Source: Fibrobacteria bacterium GUT77
Lineage (GTDB): Bacteria > Fibrobacterota > Chitinivibrionia > Chitinivibrionales > Chitinispirillaceae
DNA length: 8,027 nucleotides
Assembly: GCA_001462255.1 (NCBI GenBank)
Contig: LIUJ01000253.1
Span: 1-8,027 of the forward strand
Reading direction: 5' to 3'
Shown here: piece by piece, positions 6,920-8,027 of the stretch
How the letters are laid out: each line of letters opens with the position of its first letter
Numbering within the stretch: the first letter of the stretch is position 1
The notes under the pieces: model-generated
The model's input: the letters and a program-made list of their open reading frames with translations, nothing else
What the model was told of the DNA's origin: nothing
The model's database searches: none
Made by a program: the position numbers and the translations under genes

Positions 6920-6948
6920 AATATACATTATGGCTGGCCAAAAGTCAA
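6920..6948 (-). promoter_or_regulatory. sigma-70-type promoter of the ATPase gene
   Basis: On the minus strand TTGACT (6943-6948) and TATATT (6920-6925) are separated by exactly 17 bases, the best -35/-10 pair in the window. Transcription would start near 6913, leaving a leader of about 43 bases. The -35 box is the outer edge of the inverted-repeat element, so the element may have supplied it. Confidence 0.65.
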
Positions 6949-7023
6949 AAAGTTTTTGTAACTTTTTCCAAAAACTTTTTGTTAGCGCAAAGTTTTTGCG
7001 CTTTTTTCCAAAAACTTTCGACT
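6943..7023. repeat. A/T-rich inverted-repeat element with hairpin core
   Basis: The left end AGTCAAAAAGTTTTTG (6943-6958) and right end CAAAAACTTTCGACT (7009-7023) are imperfect inverted repeats. Inside, AAAAAGTTTTTG (6947-6958) and CAAAAACTTTTT (6969-6980) form a perfect 12-bp inverted repeat with a 10-base loop. AGCGCAAA (6984-6991) and TTTGCGCT (6995-7002) form a second hairpin followed by a T-run. CTTTTTCCAAAAACTTT recurs as an internal direct repeat (6962 and, with one extra T, 7001). No coding capacity. It resembles small palindromic intergenic repeats; no family is assigned. Confidence 0.7.
6972..7019 (+). repeat. T repeat copy 1 (48 bp)
   Basis: This 48-base stretch is identical to 7980-8027, 1008 bases downstream in the same orientation. 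It contains the AGCGCAAA/TTTGCGCT hairpin with a T-run on the plus strand. No plus-strand gene lies upstream of this copy, so here it is not an obvious gene terminator. The two copies bracket H copy 2, the MNT promoter and both MNT-HEPN genes. Confidence 0.9.
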
Positions 7024-7063
7024 GTTTTAGGCATTTATGTATAGAAACAACCCCAAAATTTGG

Positions 7064-7096
7064 ACGTCGTGGGCGGGTGGTAAGCGGACGTTTTTG
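7064..7096 (+). repeat. H repeat copy 2, hairpin with T-run
   Basis: It shares ACGTCGTGGGCGGG (7064-7077) exactly with 5579-5592, and a similar AGCGG-CG-TTTTTG tail. ACGTC (7064-7068) pairs with GACGT (7087-7091), followed by TTTT. Here it stands without an adjacent upstream plus-strand gene, which suggests a leftover of a former gene end or a recombination boundary. Confidence 0.65.
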
Positions 7097-7150
7097 AAAC
7101 TTTTTTGGCTTTTTGACCACCCGAATAATTATATTTAACGTATATGGCGG

Positions 7151-7226
7151 TTGGTATAATAGTTGTATATTACATCGGTATCGAAATACGGTAACGCCCG
7201 ATTTTTGGGTATAAGGTGTATTCCAT
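7151..7226 (+). repeat. P repeat copy 2: promoter and leader of the MNT gene
   Basis: It aligns to 5460-5535 at about 91 percent by hand count. Unlike the first copy it leads into an intact ribosome binding site and gene. The leader of about 75 bases is long for a toxin-antitoxin-like pair. GTATCGAAATAC (7178-7189) could form a small GTAT/ATAC hairpin with a CGAA loop. Confidence 0.85.
7152..7160 (+). promoter_or_regulatory. extended -10 promoter of the MNT-HEPN operon
   Basis: TGGTATAAT is an extended -10 with a perfect TATAAT. The nearest -35-like box (TTTAAC, 7134-7139) is poor and spaced 15 bases. The element is repeated exactly at 5461-5469. Transcription would begin near 7167. Confidence 0.65.
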
Positions 7227-7241
7227 TATAGGAGCAACACT

Positions 7242-7565
7242 ATGGACGCGCTAATCAAAGCCGAGTTGGACAACCTTGCTAAAATCATAGTCAACACTGT
7301 TCCTGTGGAGCAAATATTTCTTTTCGGCTCATACGCCTACGGTATCCCGCACAAAGACTCTGATTTAGACTTGTACGTAGTGTTAAAAGACGATACCCAA
7401 ATGAGGGAGATAGACGCCGGCGTGGAGATTATGATGGCGATACTTCGCAAAAAAACGATGCCGGTAGATATCATTACCAAGAAGAAGCAGGATTTCTTGG
7501 ACAGATTGGACGCAATCACGCTTGAGCGGAAGGTCGTCCGGGACGGGGTGTTGATCTATGGGTAA
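7242..7565 (+). CDS. mntA: minimal nucleotidyltransferase (MNT), MntA-like antitoxin candidate
   Basis: This is a 107-residue protein of the NTP_transf_2 fold. FGSYAYG (28-34) followed by DSDLDL (39-44) gives the exact GSx10DxD pattern (G29, S30, D41, D43) of MntA-type enzymes, with a third acidic residue at D76 (MPVDIITKK). All expected catalytic residues are present, so it is probably an active nucleotidyltransferase. In characterised MNT-HEPN pairs the MNT protein neutralises its partner by transferring AMP to it; that role here is inference from family and gene order. AGGAG (7230-7234) lies seven bases before the ATG. The last eight bases overlap the HEPN gene, implying coupled translation. 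A deleted copy of its promoter and DxD segment lies at 5460-5574. An aminoglycoside-type transferase role is less likely given the small size and the HEPN partner. Confidence 0.85.
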   Translation: MDALIKAELDNLAKIIVNTVPVEQIFLFGSYAYGIPHKDSDLDLYVVLKDDTQMREIDAGVEIMMAILRKKTMPVDIITKKKQDFLDRLDAITLERKVVRDGVLIYG

Positions 7566-7956
7566 GCAACCGACAAATGCGCCTAATGAGTGGCGTCTCC
7601 TCGCGGAACGGGATGTTACCGCCGCAGAATTTTTGTCCAAGATGTATCCGCCCTTAAATGAAATCATAGCTTTCCACTGCCAACAAGCGGTAGAAAAGTA
7701 CCTTAAAGGCGTTTTGGTCATATTTGGGGAGGAACCGCCGCACATACACAACCTCGGTGAATTGTGTATGTTAGCGGAAAAACATAATCCACAATTCTCA
7801 ACCATATTGCACCTTTGCGCAAGAGTATCGCAATTCGCGATACAACCGCGATATGACTATGGTATGAGCATATCCGACACGGATACGCGCCTCGCTTTGG
7901 AGTATGCTCGAAAGATTAGGACATTTTTGGAGAAAGAAGTCCCTGGGATGTTTTAA
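7558..7956 (+). CDS. HEPN-domain protein, toxin-like partner of the MNT gene
   Basis: This is a 132-residue, predicted all-helical protein of the HEPN family (PF05168-like). EWRLLAERDVTAAEFL (11-26) is the typical first helix, FHCQQAVEKYLKG (39-51) the hallmark second helix, HNLGEL (64-69) the turn and QPRYDYG (96-102) the C-terminal conserved site. HEPN partners of MNT proteins are often RNases with an Rx4-6H motif. I find no Arg followed by His at that spacing, nor the HepT Rx4HxY motif, so RNase activity is uncertain. It could instead be a substrate-binding partner of the nucleotidyltransferase, as proposed for some two-gene MNT/HEPN enzymes. The ATG at 7558 lies in the MNT gene end (8-base overlap), with a GGGG run a few bases upstream as a modest ribosome binding site. 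T repeat copy 2 follows 23 bases after the stop. Confidence 0.85.
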   Translation: MGKQPTNAPNEWRLLAERDVTAAEFLSKMYPPLNEIIAFHCQQAVEKYLKGVLVIFGEEPPHIHNLGELCMLAEKHNPQFSTILHLCARVSQFAIQPRYDYGMSISDTDTRLALEYARKIRTFLEKEVPGMF

Positions 7957-7979
7957 TTGAGAACCAAACGCTGACCCGT

Positions 7980-8027
7980 AAACTTTTTGTTAGCGCAAAG
8001 TTTTTGCGCTTTTTTCCAAAAACTTTC
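7980..8027 (+). terminator. T repeat copy 2, probable terminator of the MNT-HEPN operon
   Basis: It is identical to 6972-7019 and runs off the window edge, so its true length is unknown. AGCGCAAA (7992-7999) and TTTGCGCT (8003-8010) form an 8-bp stem with a 3-base loop, and the T-run extends to 8015. This is the layout of an intrinsic terminator for the plus-strand genes. Confidence 0.65.

Larger units (their letters stand above)
6871..7241. other. 371-base divergent intergenic region between the ATPase and MNT genes
   Basis: No gene is seen here. In order it holds the ATPase leader and promoter (to 6948), an 81-bp inverted-repeat element (6943-7023) containing T repeat copy 1, a spacer of about 40 bases with nothing recognised, H repeat copy 2 (7064-7096), an AT-rich stretch, and the P repeat with the MNT promoter and ribosome binding site. 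Confidence 0.7.

Noticed and set aside
6719..7120. Lys/Arg-rich 133-residue minus-strand open frame
   Set aside because: It crosses the repeat element, the ATPase promoter and the 5' end of the ATPase gene in another frame. Its composition comes from the A/T-rich repeats.
6943..8027. CRISPR array or insertion sequence
   Set aside because: The repeats are too few and irregularly spaced for CRISPR, and no transposase gene or target-site duplication is visible.

Overview
The window carries ordinary anaerobic metabolism on the left (about 1-5440) and a repeat-rich accessory segment on the right (about 5445-8027). The 2-oxoacid:ferredoxin oxidoreductase points to an anaerobic or microaerophilic bacterium. 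The AmpD-type amidase, HPt protein and sugar-nucleotide enzyme are bacterial. GC content looks close to one half in the metabolic part and lower in the accessory part. I cannot name the phylum from sequence alone.

Left part. The 3' end of a zinc N-acetylmuramoyl-L-alanine amidase gene enters from the left edge (+). It converges, with a 12-base gap, on a three-gene minus-strand unit read hpt -> korA -> korB. This unit encodes a small stand-alone histidine-phosphotransfer protein (TTG start, very strong Shine-Dalgarno), a fused gamma-alpha 2-oxoacid:ferredoxin oxidoreductase subunit and its TPP/[4Fe-4S] beta subunit (ATGA overlap with korA). A divergent intergenic region with a perfect 14-bp palindrome separates the unit from a plus-strand pair: a PfkB-family sugar/phosphosugar kinase and a UDP-glucuronate decarboxylase (UDP-xylose synthase).

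Right part. A minus-strand AAA/DUF4143 ATPase gene lies between a remnant of a minimal nucleotidyltransferase (MNT) gene and an intact MNT-HEPN pair (overlapping genes, toxin-antitoxin-like). The remnant at 5460-5574 keeps the same extended -10 promoter and leader as the intact gene. A 124-bp deletion between two near-identical GTATYCC sites has fused the leader to the catalytic DxD segment. A terminator-like G-rich hairpin follows it, so it could still make a short RNA.

Three repeat families organise this part. P is the 76-bp promoter/leader (5460 and 7151). H is a hairpin of about 31-33 bp (5579 and 7064) that brackets the ATPase gene. T is a 48-bp A/T-rich hairpin repeat (6972 and 7980) that brackets the MNT-HEPN cassette. 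The arrangement suggests a small defence or addiction island shaped by duplication, deletion and recombination between short repeats. The strongest leads are the promoter-bearing MNT remnant, the repeat-bracketed cassettes, and the HPt gene at the head of a korAB operon.
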